A DNA stretch of 64,000 nucleotides, from the NCBI RefSeq assembly GCF_021044565.1, contig NZ_CP087997.1:2356001-2420000 (forward strand), given 5' to 3'. A model generated the notes under the pieces. It had not been told where the DNA came from. It saw only the letters and a program-made list of their open reading frames with translations, and ran no database searches. Positions within the stretch are counted from its first letter, which is position 1. Each line of letters begins with the position of its first letter. Positions 17,142 through 24,414 of the stretch are shown here, in pieces. This stretch comes from Subtercola endophyticus (GTDB taxonomy: Bacteria; Actinomycetota; Actinomycetes; Actinomycetales; Microbacteriaceae). The translations under genes and the position numbers were made by a program.

Positions 17142-17315
17142 ATGATGATTGTCGAGTCGCGCGCGCTGCAGGTAGAAGAGGCACGTCACAGCGCCGAAAT
17201 CGAGGGCCTGACCGTGTCGAAGGAGACTCTCGCCGACGCCGATTCTTATGTTGCGGGCGAGATCGATTCGAATGAACTCGTCGAGCGGGTTCGTGCCAGG
17301 TATGGTCTCACCTGA
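17142..17315 (+). CDS. VbhA-type antitoxin of a Fic toxin, orphan
   Basis: A 57-aa ORF runs from ATG 17142 to TGA 17315, preceded by GGAACGGAGG. It has the Fic-inhibition motif (S/T)-x-x-x-E-G as SAEIEG at residues 17-22, where the Glu normally blocks ATP binding in the Fic active site. It also has a typical GEIDSNELVERVRARYG C-terminus (VbhA domain). No fic gene follows; the next 340 nt hold a DUF2510 fragment instead. The toxin has either been lost or is elsewhere. An orphan antitoxin may still neutralise incoming Fic proteins, which is inference. Confidence 0.75.
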   Translation: MMIVESRALQVEEARHSAEIEGLTVSKETLADADSYVAGEIDSNELVERVRARYGLT

Positions 17316-17387
17316 GTTCGTTGATCAGTGTCCGATGCGAGGATCGAGAGTTCTTCGGCACCTGGCGTGACGCCCGGATCGGAACTC

Positions 17388-17582
17388 TCAGTCCGGCCTG
17401 GTATCGGCGTACCATCCGGCTGGCGGAAGATTAGCCGCCGGCTCGTGGAAATGATCAGTCCAAAGGATGCCGTTCCACCAACGCAGGCGGCCATCATGTA
17501 CCGGGTACCACGCTGCTGACGCGTTAGCCACATTCCCTCCCCCGGATGCTGGCTCGAGCCTAGCGAGAATTGATGCCGCCAC
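17388..17582 (-). pseudogene. DUF2510 domain fragment
   Basis: The minus strand encodes two DUF2510-like units, AAWYPVHDGRLRWWNG..WTDH and PPAGWYADTRPD. The DUF2510 signature is GWYPDP followed by RYWDG and WT. The fragment stops immediately after the second unit and has no membrane segment after it, unlike the complete DUF2510 protein at 38.9 kb. It is probably the broken N-terminus of a membrane protein gene. Confidence 0.5.
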
Positions 17583-17617
17583 ACCCCAGGGCTCATTCGG
17601 TCGGCTTTAATGAGGAC

Positions 17618-17647
17618 TTGTCATCTTGGTGTCACCCAAGCTAGGGT
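17618..17647 (+). promoter_or_regulatory. Promoter and dyad of the SDP operon
   Basis: TTGTCA (17618-17623) and TAGGGT (17642-17647) are 18 nt apart. A dyad, CTTGGTGTCACCCAAG (17625-17640), fills the spacer. The ATG of the first gene (17655) is only 8 nt after the -10 and has no Shine-Dalgarno sequence, so the transcript is likely leaderless, as is common in actinobacteria. A repressor bound at the dyad would block the promoter. All of this is prediction. Confidence 0.4.
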
Positions 17648-17654
17648 CTTTCCC

Positions 17655-17990
17655 ATGCCCACAGCGGAGTGCACCCTGCTTGTCGCGTTCAAACCGAACG
17701 TCGTTAACGGCTGGTTTCTGCGGTTGTTTGCCCAGGCGTTCGCCGAGGTGAATCGCGAAGAAACCGCCTGTACTTGGGGTGGCAGCACCAGCATCGTGAC
17801 ACCTGCCGGCCCCCTTCATTTGACGACATTCGTTCGATACCGGGGAACCCGAGTGCGATTGGGGTCAGGTTCGCTCGACTTCATGGGGGTAGCTGGAGCG
17901 AGCTACACCGTGGTCGCCCGAAATGGCGCGATGAATCAGACGCCATTCACGCCCACGTTGGTGCCAGACGAAGCGGTGGCTCACTCGTGA
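17655..17990 (+). CDS. Hypothetical protein, first gene of SDP operon
   Basis: This 111-aa protein has no recognised family. It is soluble-looking, with a central WGGSTSIVTPAGPLHLTTF segment and a FMGVAGASYTVVA segment, suggesting a small beta-rich fold. It has no signal peptide or membrane helix. It shares a 4-base GTGA overlap with sdpI, so it is part of the bacteriocin/immunity operon. A regulatory or immunity-assisting role would fit its position (B. subtilis has SdpR beside SdpI), but it has no DNA-binding motif. Confidence 0.55.
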   Translation: MPTAECTLLVAFKPNVVNGWFLRLFAQAFAEVNREETACTWGGSTSIVTPAGPLHLTTFVRYRGTRVRLGSGSLDFMGVAGASYTVVARNGAMNQTPFTPTLVPDEAVAHS

Positions 17991-18340
17991 TTTACGGAGC
18001 CGCAACCGTTTCTGCACTTCTCGCCATCATGTTGGCCATCAACGTCGTCGGACTTATCCAAGCCCTTCGCGGGACGATCCCTCGCAATAGCATCGTCGGA
18101 TTCAGGACCCGAGCCACCCAGAGATCGGATGCCTCCTGGGCAGCCGGCCAGCGAGTTGGCTGGTCGGTGCGTGCTCTGCTGATTCCCGTCTATGCGATCG
18201 GGTTGGGGCTCACCATCAGCATGAGTGTCATCGGGGGCATCTGGAGCGCGCTTGTGCCGATCGTGGCGAGCTGCGCGGTTTTGGACATCCTCGACTCGGC
18301 CGTCGCGATTGTGCTCGCTAATCGGGCCGCCATGCGCTGA
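17987..18340 (+). CDS. sdpI: SdpI-family immunity membrane protein
   Basis: This 117-aa protein starts at GTG 17987, which overlaps the previous stop. It begins with a membrane helix. It then has the SdpI signature GTIPRNSIVGFRTRAT...SDASWAAGQR around residues 33-62, followed by two more hydrophobic segments. SdpI of B. subtilis is a membrane protein that protects the producer from the SDP toxin and signals to SdpR. This shorter version keeps only the C-terminal SdpI domain. Direct adjacency to sdpC, sdpA and sdpB supports an immunity role. Confidence 0.8.
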   Translation: MIYGAATVSALLAIMLAINVVGLIQALRGTIPRNSIVGFRTRATQRSDASWAAGQRVGWSVRALLIPVYAIGLGLTISMSVIGGIWSALVPIVASCAVLDILDSAVAIVLANRAAMR

Positions 18341-18363
18341 CGCAAATCAAAGACCAGGGGGAA

Positions 18364-19056
18364 ATGAAACACGAAACAAGGGAGTGGACTGTGTCGATAA
18401 GGAAAAGAACAGCGGCGATTGCTTCAACGGCGCTGCTGGTGGGAGTCGTCGGGTTTGCAACACCGGCATTCGCAGCCGAAGGCGGAACTACGCCTGGCGT
18501 AGAACAAACCAAGGCTGCGGTTCATTACTCGGACGCCGATGTCGTCGGACTTCTTGTTTTCGGCCAGGGAGCGATTGCGAAGGCATACCCAGACCTTGCA
18601 ACGGAGGTCACCGGCGGCCGGGCGATGCCGGTCTTCAGCGACGAGAAGATCGCCGAATTCACCGCCGAGCTTGTGGCTGTCGATGCGAATTTCACGTCCG
18701 TCGTTACCGACGGTGTTCAAAAGAACGACCCCTACGCCGCTAGAGCAGCACTCAAGCAGCTGAACGCCGATATCAACACCTGGTATGACGCCCAGCACAT
18801 CAAAGTGCAGCAGCTCTCGGCCGGATCAGCGATCGCGTCACCGAACGACTCCTGGTGGATTGCCAGCAATGTCGCGGTCGCAACGAACATCGGTGGCGGC
18901 TGGCAGGCGGTGGTCTTCACGACTGTGGCCGCACTGGCTGAAGCCGTATTCGTGGTCGCGATCGTGCCGGCGGCCGTGAGCTACCAGTTCGAGTACCAAA
19001 GCAGCGACAAGATCGAGATCGATGGATGGGCTGCAGATTTGACGACGAGTCTGTGA
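18364..19056 (+). CDS. sdpC: SdpC-like secreted toxin precursor
   Basis: This 230-aa protein follows AGGGGGAA at ATG 18364. GTG 18391, after AGGGAG, would give a cleaner signal peptide (KRTAAIASTALLVG...AFA, cleavage near AFA-AE). After a globular propeptide with the SdpC-like phrases VVGLLVFGQGAIA and LNADINTWYDA, residues 150-210 form two hydrophobic stretches with a WW turn. These correspond to the mature SDP peptide that is cut out in Bacillus by SdpA and SdpB. No cysteine occurs in the protein, so the disulfide of B. subtilis SDP cannot form. The C-terminal tail (about 20 aa, acidic) would be removed. The identity is strongly supported by sdpI, sdpA and sdpB on either side. Confidence 0.8.
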   Translation: MKHETREWTVSIRKRTAAIASTALLVGVVGFATPAFAAEGGTTPGVEQTKAAVHYSDADVVGLLVFGQGAIAKAYPDLATEVTGGRAMPVFSDEKIAEFTAELVAVDANFTSVVTDGVQKNDPYAARAALKQLNADINTWYDAQHIKVQQLSAGSAIASPNDSWWIASNVAVATNIGGGWQAVVFTTVAALAEAVFVVAIVPAAVSYQFEYQSSDKIEIDGWAADLTTSL

Positions 19057-19664
19057 CCGGAGAAGCGCCCTCCCCCGCCGCTCGCGCGGAGAGGGAGGGC
19101 CGTTTCTGGCTACGAATCGGAGTTCCGTTCGTCGTTTCGATTGTCGGCATTTTCGGCTTCTTGCTCGCGGCAAGCTTCTTCACGCTGCCGAGCAATGTGG
19201 TTGCGACCCGAACGGACGCAAGCGGGGCCCGCCTCGTGTTCAACCTTCTCGCATCCGAGAACTTCGCGTTCTTCACGCGAGACCCCGAATCCCCCGCCGT
19301 CGGAGCATATGCGGTTTCTGACGGGCAGTACCCGAGCTTGCTCATCACGCCTCAGAATCTTCAGCGAAACCTCTTCGGGCTGACCAGAACGCAGCGGGCC
19401 CAAGGGCCGGAGATTGCTCTGCTGGCAAACAACACCGGTCTGACGTGGACCGATTGCGCCGAGGGCAGCTCCCCTGAGTCATGTCTCACCGCTGCCGCCG
19501 CTCTGCCGACTTTGTCACTATCGAATTCGAGCCCGGTCTCGACCGTATGCGGCGACGTGATTCTTACCCAAGAGCAACCGGTCGAGTGGAGTTTCAGAAA
19601 CCTCGTGCCATCGACTTCGATCGTGCAGAAGTACGCCCACGTGGACGTGCAATGCCACGGCTGA
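19026..19664 (+). CDS. sdpA: SdpA-family maturation protein
   Basis: This protein is up to 212 aa. It overlaps sdpC whichever start is used: ATG 19026, or GTG 19053 with a GTGA overlap, which I consider equally likely. One N-terminal membrane helix (GVPFVVSIVGIFGFLLAASFF) is followed by an extracytoplasmic domain with NFAFFTRDPESPAVGAY, the FFT(K/R)xPRE-like signature of SdpA. It then has three Cys residues in the C-terminal third, ending CHG. In B. subtilis SdpA acts with SdpB to process pro-SdpC into the active peptide. The end overlaps sdpB by 13 nt. Confidence 0.8.
   Translation: MGCRFDDESVTGEAPSPAARAEREGRFWLRIGVPFVVSIVGIFGFLLAASFFTLPSNVVATRTDASGARLVFNLLASENFAFFTRDPESPAVGAYAVSDGQYPSLLITPQNLQRNLFGLTRTQRAQGPEIALLANNTGLTWTDCAEGSSPESCLTAAAALPTLSLSNSSPVSTVCGDVILTQEQPVEWSFRNLVPSTSIVQKYAHVDVQCHG
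19067..19100 (+). promoter_or_regulatory. Strong hairpin at the sdpC/sdpA junction
   Basis: GCCCTCCC (19067-19074) pairs with GGGAGGGC (19093-19100), with an inner CCGC/GCGG stem. It lies 11 nt after the sdpC stop and inside the first codons of sdpA. It could stabilise the sdpC message or lower translation of sdpA relative to the toxin. There is no long U-tract, so it is unlikely to be a full terminator. Confidence 0.45.
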
Positions 19665-20770
19665 AGATACTCACCTGGTTCGAAGATCGCGTGATGGACT
19701 TTGTTATCGGGTTCGATCATCGGAATCGGTGGTTCGGTATCGGCCGCTCGCTGATCGCAGTGAGCGGTTTGACCGTTCTGTTATTCACGCCAATTGCTGC
19801 ACTCACAGTGCCAGTCGGCGCCTCGCCCGGCACGATGTGCGACGGAATTCGCGCGGCATCCGTACTTTGTGTCGGCGACCCCAGTCAGTTCGTCGAGGCC
19901 AGGCGCTGGGTCATGATCATCCTGCTCGCCATCGTCGCGTCGGGCTACCGGCCCAGATTCACGGCGGCGCTCCAGCTGTGGGTAGCGCTCACACTCTCCG
20001 TAAGCATCACGCTGCCCGACGGCGGCGAAGGCATCGGGCTAATTCTCGCCCTCTTGATGTTGCCACTTTGCCTGGCGGATGATCGGCGGTGGCATTGGCA
20101 GGCTCCGACGACTCGCATAAACGTGTCGTGGCAGACGATCGCGGTCGTCGCTCAGCTCGCCGTTCGGGTACAGCTCGCGTTCATCTATCTCGACAGCGCC
20201 ATCAGTAAGTTCGCCGTGGACGACTGGGCGAATGGCACGGCCGAGTACTTCATCCTTCGCGATCAGACGTTCGGGAATGGTGGGCCGCTTCGCGATGTGC
20301 TGCTCGCAGTGTCATCGTGGCCTCTGGGAACTCTTGCTCTGACCTGGGGTGCAATTGGGATCGAGATCGCCATCGGCCTCTGCCTGTTGTTGTCGTGGAG
20401 GTGGCGAATGGCCGGCTTCGTACTCGATGTCGCTCTTCACGTGATGATCGTGGTCACGATGGGGCTATTCAGCTTCTCGCTGGTCATGGTCGGCGGGGCA
20501 GCGATCGCGGCGAATCCGTGCGGGCGGCCTGAGGTCGAACGGGAGGCGCGGAGGTTGGCGCGCGTGAGCGACGCGATGAAGCAGCAGGACGCCTCAATGA
20601 GTGCGGTGAAGCCCGTGGGCAAAGCGAGGAGTGCACTTGCCCGTCGCATCGCGACCGGTAAGGCCGATCCGATCAATCCTGTGGAGCGCGCGATCGTTGC
20701 CGAGCTTCGTGTGTCATACGAGAGACGCTATGGACGCCTGGGAGCACGAGGTGACACATGGCAAAATTGA
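19652..20770 (+). CDS. sdpB: SdpB-family membrane maturation protein (HTTM-type)
   Basis: This 372-aa protein starts at ATG 19652, within the end of sdpA; the open frame extends upstream but only antisense or out-of-frame to sdpA. It has six or more membrane helices. The SdpB/HTTM features are WFGIGRSLIA near residue 26, QLAFIYLDSAISKF near 175, WANGTAEYF, and GIEIAIGLCLL. The cytoplasmic C-terminus is about 90 aa and basic. HTTM proteins resemble gamma-carboxylase membrane domains, and SdpB is needed for SDP maturation. It overlaps the next gene by 13 nt. Confidence 0.8.
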   Translation: MPRLKILTWFEDRVMDFVIGFDHRNRWFGIGRSLIAVSGLTVLLFTPIAALTVPVGASPGTMCDGIRAASVLCVGDPSQFVEARRWVMIILLAIVASGYRPRFTAALQLWVALTLSVSITLPDGGEGIGLILALLMLPLCLADDRRWHWQAPTTRINVSWQTIAVVAQLAVRVQLAFIYLDSAISKFAVDDWANGTAEYFILRDQTFGNGGPLRDVLLAVSSWPLGTLALTWGAIGIEIAIGLCLLLSWRWRMAGFVLDVALHVMIVVTMGLFSFSLVMVGGAAIAANPCGRPEVEREARRLARVSDAMKQQDASMSAVKPVGKARSALARRIATGKADPINPVERAIVAELRVSYERRYGRLGARGDTWQN

Positions 20771-21141
20771 AGCGCAACATCAGCGTAAGTCGACTGAATG
20801 AATCCGCGCTGAGGTCGACGATGAAAACGATGAGTATCGAAGGTCGACTCCCCCTCGTCGAGCCAAGGTCGATCGCGGAGGATTCCCGCGATCGATCAAT
20901 TGTCGACGCCCTCAAGTCACAGATAGGCCCGCAAACCGCGCCCACTGGAATCTCTGCGAAGGAGAGCCTGGCAATGCATGATCGGATGCCCGTAGAAGCG
21001 CGAAACGCGGTAGCCATCGAACTGGAAGCCGACTCGTTGGGGTACCGGAATCATCCTCCAGCAGGGGAATGGGTGAAGCCGAATGCGGCCGGACTACCTG
21101 AAAGGGGGTCTCATTTAACCGAGCGCATGGGCACGGAGTAG
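20758..21141 (+). CDS. Hypothetical protein at the 3' end of the SDP operon
   Basis: This 127-aa hydrophilic protein starts at ATG 20758, inside the last codons of sdpB, and is therefore translationally coupled to it. It has no membrane segment and no motif I recognise. The composition (Ser, Arg and Glu rich) suggests disorder. It has no counterpart in the B. subtilis sdp operon. It may be a real accessory gene or a frame left by decay before the cassette copy B that follows. Confidence 0.45.
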   Translation: MAKLKRNISVSRLNESALRSTMKTMSIEGRLPLVEPRSIAEDSRDRSIVDALKSQIGPQTAPTGISAKESLAMHDRMPVEARNAVAIELEADSLGYRNHPPAGEWVKPNAAGLPERGSHLTERMGTE

Positions 21142-21255
21142 TCGACCGTGCTCGGACGTCTCAAGCCCTGGCTGCCGGGTTAGACCAAGGACTACCCGGT
21201 GAACAGTATTTGGAGTGCGGCTCGGTCCCGGGCATCCATTCGCCTCGATCATGTG

Positions 21256-21713
21256 GTTGAGAACGAGCCGCAAGCATTGCCCTGGATGCCTCAGCTAGCG
21301 ATTCTTATGAACTCGAACCATTTGAGGCGAGCGAGCACGGGCGTACTGTCTGGCGGATCGAGTTTGAACTCCAGGCCGATTTCGGAGCCTGGCTGATGGC
21401 ATGCGGCGACACTGTGCGGCGCTTGCGCGTGCCCGTCGGCAATACCGTGATGGAGCCTGACTTGTACAACGAGACGTCCGGCGAGATCGTCGAAGCCAAG
21501 AAGTCGTCGGCGCGCGGGCATGTACGGAACGCGATCGGGCAGGTGCTGGATTACGTGCACACCGCACAGAAGGTGATGAACGGGGTGCGCCCGTCGATAC
21601 TTCTTCCGGGCATCCCGACACCTGATCGTGGTCGGTGCTCGCCGACGGTGCGTCGTGTTGGAGAGTTGCCCAGTAGCAGGCGAGATCTATCTCGCGCCCG
21701 TCTACCGAGGTGA
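21256..21713 (+). pseudogene. PD-(D/E)XK nuclease domain, cassette copy B, truncated
   Basis: The same nuclease domain as copy A is here in one frame: YELEPFEASEHGR, WLMACGDTVRRLRV, MEPDLYNETSGEIVEAKKS, AIGQVLDYVH, LLPGIPTPD. After the last motif the frame runs straight into the reverse complement of the Nudix gene (from about 21622). The SLGITVWVRDGDG tail and about 180 bp seen in copy A have therefore been deleted. No start codon with good context precedes it; an SSB-like scrap lies upstream near 21250. This is the best template for the ancestral nuclease sequence in the window. Confidence 0.65.
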
Positions 21714-21915
21714 TTGCGCGGAGGACCAGGTCGCCGACGAGGATCGGGACGCCGAGTTCTTCTTGGATCTCGCGGGCCAGAGCTTGCTCAGGCGTTTCGC
21801 CGGCTTCGATCTTGCCGCCAGGGAACTCCCACAGGCCAGCAGAGGCTTTGCCTGGGGCTCTGCGGCAGCACAGGACTTTGCCCCCGTGTGCGATGACCGC
21901 GCCTACAACAAACAC
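21622..21915 (-). pseudogene. Nudix hydrolase, cassette copy B, C-terminus deleted
   Basis: From GTG 21915 the frame encodes the Nudix N-terminus, including LWEFPGGKIEAGETPEQ and REIQEELG, up to ASTDHDQ. It then continues into antisense nuclease sequence. The last 40 or so residues (WLPI..LMSLDWAKPDL) are gone. The Nudix box is intact, but the fold lacks its final strand and helix, so activity is doubtful. Confidence 0.65.
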
Positions 21916-21999
21916 ATGTACCACCTCCGGATTCCATCTCGAGCTAAGCGGTCTAACCAACCATACCGAGTCGATCCGCAGCCCAATTGTGCGGCGCAT

Positions 22000-22065
22000 T
22001 CAGCTTGCTTTGTGGCGCCGGATGTAGTCCTCGAGGGCCTCGCGAGCGATCGCTGGGATTCTAGT
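22000..22065 (-). pseudogene. C-terminal scrap of an RHH antitoxin
   Basis: The minus strand reads IPAIAREALEDYIRRHKAS and then stop at 22000-22002. This is the second helix and tail typical of ribbon-helix-helix antitoxins. Nothing upstream continues the frame: the coding sequence is cut at about 22065 by the promoter region of the next gene. It differs in sequence from the RHH proteins of copies A and C. Confidence 0.45.
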
Positions 22066-22140
22066 TGATTAAATCTCACTCTTTTCGTAAGCTCAGCGGG
22101 TCGCCCCAAAAAGGGGCGGCATATGAGCGCCAGGAGTGTC

Positions 22141-22800
22141 ATGCAACCGTTCAAATCCGCTGTTCTCGCAGTAGCCATCGGCGCGACGCTATCGATGTGC
22201 CCACTCGCAGCGCGTGCCGAGGCTCCGACACCGGGTGCTGATGTCCAGATGATGGTCCGCGTGAATGGCCACGACATTCCTATCGATGCTGCCTCTCTGC
22301 GACACGCCTCGCTTCACAGCCCGAGCGAAGCGCCGGCGGGTGGCGACAATTCGTCCCAGAATCTCCTTGGCTGGGATCAATGGTTCGGGTGCTTTTCACT
22401 CAACCACGAAGACGACATCTTCGCCACGTATTACACACCGTCGGTCGACATGCATGCAGGCCGCGAGATCAACGACTCGTTCGGCTACAAGCACATCCGG
22501 GCAGACAAGCTCGGAGTCTGGACGGACGAATACGATAGCGCCGTGGCAGCCGGATGGAATCCCGCGCTGCAGAACATGGAGGACTGGGACGATCTCATGA
22601 GCGTTGCGGCCGAGACGGGGATCGAGTACCCCAATTTTCAGGGTGGCAGCGCTGTGAACAACACGACTTGCGTCAACGTGAATCTCGATTTCGTCAAGCC
22701 AGGAGTCGGTCTCGTTTACACATTCAATGCAATAGCCGTCTACTCCAACACCAACGACCGCCTCATCACGGCATTTCCCACAACGCGTACGACATGCTGA
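22141..22800 (+). CDS. Secreted hypothetical protein
   Basis: From ATG 22141, preceded by CCAGGAG, this is 219 aa. ATG 22123 is in frame but poorly placed. A signal peptide (FKSAVLAVAIGATLSMCPLAARAEA) is followed by a short variable segment. A compact domain with aromatic clusters (WDQWFGCFS, YYTPSVDMHAG, WNPALQNMEDWDDLM) and three or more Cys comes after. No family is recognised. It stands in an accessory region downstream of the SDP operon, and a secreted effector or surface role is possible but unsupported. Confidence 0.65.
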   Translation: MQPFKSAVLAVAIGATLSMCPLAARAEAPTPGADVQMMVRVNGHDIPIDAASLRHASLHSPSEAPAGGDNSSQNLLGWDQWFGCFSLNHEDDIFATYYTPSVDMHAGREINDSFGYKHIRADKLGVWTDEYDSAVAAGWNPALQNMEDWDDLMSVAAETGIEYPNFQGGSAVNNTTCVNVNLDFVKPGVGLVYTFNAIAVYSNTNDRLITAFPTTRTTC

Positions 22801-22804
22801 GCTA

Positions 22805-23116
22805 ATGGATGATTCACGCAGGGTGATCCGCGTGTATGCCGATCTCGGACATCGTTGGCCACTCTGGGAGGATAGCTCGCGCATCCACGACCCGACTCCG
22901 AAGGACTTGGGACTCTCGCCAGAGCTAGAGGCTCGAATGAAGGAGTGGTATGACTTCTGGGAGTTGCACCACCACTGGCTTCACGGTTGGGACTCCCCCG
23001 AAAACGAAGCCAACTCTTGGGCCGAGGGCGCCAAAATGGTGGCCCAGCTGCAGTACGAAGTCGTTGCCTTCGCTGATGTAAAAGACGAACGGTATCGACC
23101 TCCGAGGACCTATTGA
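22805..23116 (+). CDS. Hypothetical protein
   Basis: This 103-aa acidic, Trp- and His-rich protein has HRWPLWEDSSRIHDP and WYDFWELHHHWLHGWDS. It starts 4 nt after the stop of the secreted protein gene and probably shares its transcript. I recognise no family. The phrase WPLW...DLGLS followed by WYDFWE recalls small actinobacterial proteins of unknown function often found near conflict genes. Confidence 0.55.
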   Translation: MDDSRRVIRVYADLGHRWPLWEDSSRIHDPTPKDLGLSPELEARMKEWYDFWELHHHWLHGWDSPENEANSWAEGAKMVAQLQYEVVAFADVKDERYRPPRTY

Positions 23117-23199
23117 CGAGAGATTGTGTCTGAGGGACCTTTTCCTGAGCGGCGGGAGTGGTCGCGTGCAGCGCGGCTTTGGGCATCCATCGGCCTGAG

Positions 23200-23460
23200 T
23201 CAGGAACCGTAGTGGTAGCGGCATCCCGCTATTCGGAGTTCGTCGCCTTCGACTCGGTACACAAGTCGGTGTTCGTCCGTTATTCGACGTGACCAATAGC
23301 CCTGAAAACCGTGCTTCAGAGGCTCAGGCTTCCCGATGCCCTCGTTCCCATTGCGAGCAATGTCGTGGAGAAGCGTATTGATCCGTTTGACGAGTCTGCG
23401 ATCTTGAACCTGCCACCACTCGTAGTCTGCCCACGCATCTTCGTCCCAGACGAACTTCAC
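23200..23460 (-). CDS. yoeB: YoeB/Txe-family mRNA interferase toxin
   Basis: This 86-aa toxin has the family layout: WDEDAWADYEWWQ at the N-terminus, LVKRINTLL, GKPEPLKHGFQGYWSRRI, and the C-terminal HRLVYRV ... CRYHYGS, which includes the catalytic Glu-Arg-His-Tyr set (E46-like in GKPEPL, R in SRRI, H and Y at the end). It cleaves mRNA at the ribosome when not bound by YefM. Its start overlaps the end of yefM by 4 nt. Confidence 0.9.
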   Translation of the reverse strand: MKFVWDEDAWADYEWWQVQDRRLVKRINTLLHDIARNGNEGIGKPEPLKHGFQGYWSRRITDEHRLVYRVEGDELRIAGCRYHYGS

Positions 23461-23708
23461 TCGATGAGATCCCGTTCAGCACCCCGGCCACTCTCAAGTC
23501 GATCGATTGCGCCGAGAAGGCGACGCGCGTTCGCGGGATTGCGAAGGAGGTACGCAGTCTCTTTGAGAGATTCGTACTCGGCGAGCGAGACGATAACCAC
23601 AGGCTCGTGCCCTGCGCGAGTGATTATTACCTCTTCACGGTCGTCGACAACCGCCGAGAGCGTTTCGGCGTAGTGCGCTCGTGACTCCGAGTAAGACATG
23701 GTCCGCAT
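23457..23708 (-). CDS. yefM: YefM-family antitoxin
   Basis: This 83-aa protein starts at ATG 23708, after AAGGAGGG. MSYSESRAHYAETLSAV is the Phd/YefM DNA-binding N-terminus, followed by VIITRAGHEPVVIVSLAEYESL. The C-terminal tail binds the toxin. A TACAAT -10 element lies about 20 nt upstream on the minus strand. The pair is expected to autorepress. It appears complete and functional. Confidence 0.9.
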   Translation of the reverse strand: MRTMSYSESRAHYAETLSAVVDDREEVIITRAGHEPVVIVSLAEYESLKETAYLLRNPANARRLLGAIDRLESGRGAERDLIE

Positions 23709-23902
23709 GGCAACCCTCCTTGTACGTAAAATTGTACGCCGTCGAGGGCTTGGTTGTGCCGATGAATTTCGCATGATCAGAGTTTAGTCATTATTGATCA
23801 ATGCTCGCTTATGCAGAACGGACTCGAGGCCAAACCGCTGAGTTTGACACAACCAGACAGCGTTCTTCGTGGGATCCGGATCTGAGCATCCATTCGCCTC
23901 GG

Positions 23903-24021
23903 TACTATGGCTGAAAACGAGCAGACTGCGAGCTCTGTGAGAGTCTGGGCATCACCGTTTGGGTCAGGGACGGAGATGGATTTACGTCCGTCAGCCCGAC
24001 GTCTCTGCCGGCTCTTGAGCG
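23903..24021 (+). pseudogene. Fused scraps of the SSB-like and nuclease genes, cassette copy C
   Basis: GAAAACGAGCAGACTGCG matches the ENEQTA codons of the SSB-like gene. It is joined directly to the last 96 nt of the PD-(D/E)XK gene (ELCESLGITVWVRDGDG, stop at 24021). Everything between the two points in copy A has been deleted. Upstream, at 23883, is the short GAGCATCCATTCGCC block that also precedes the SSB fragment at 16.7 kb. Confidence 0.6.
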
Positions 24022-24392
24022 ATGAGACGCGAGACTGCGGCCAGGTCTGGTTTGGCCCAATCGAGCGACATCAGTTCGGTGATCGGTAGCCAGACCATCT
24101 CATCGTGGTCGGTGCTCGCGGCTGGCGCGTCTTGGTGGAGAGTTGCCCAGTAGCAGGCGAGATCAATCTCGCGCCCGTCTACTGAGGTGGTTGCGCGGAG
24201 GATCAGGTCGCCGACGAGGATTGGGACGTCTAGTTCTTCTTGGATCTCGCGGGCCAGAGCTTGCTCAGGCGTTTCGCCGGCTTCGACTTTGCCGCCAGGG
24301 AATTCCCACAGGCCAGCAGAGGCTTTGCCTGGGGCTCTGCGGCAGCACAGGACTTTTCCCGCGTGTGCGATGACAGCGCCGACAACTATCAC
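23991..24392 (-). CDS. Nudix hydrolase (MutT-like), cassette copy C
   Basis: This 133-aa protein has the same length and start (GTG 24392, after GGGAGAGGAA) as copy A. The Nudix box is complete (GGKVEAGETPEQ then REIQEELD), although the final Gly of the consensus is Asp. The C-terminus (LPITELMSLDWAKPDL) is intact. The ATG that could extend copy A is AGG here, which supports the GTG start. It lies directly downstream of the RHH antitoxin. It is probably functional. Confidence 0.75.
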   Translation of the reverse strand: MIVVGAVIAHAGKVLCCRRAPGKASAGLWEFPGGKVEAGETPEQALAREIQEELDVPILVGDLILRATTSVDGREIDLACYWATLHQDAPAASTDHDEMVWLPITELMSLDWAKPDLAAVSRLIAQEPAETSG

Positions 24393-24414
24393 GCGTTCCT
24401 CTCCCGGTCGGCGG

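Noticed and set aside
19481..19651. Upstream extension of sdpB
   Set aside because: It overlaps sdpA in another frame and has no membrane or SdpB features; ATG 19652 is the natural start.
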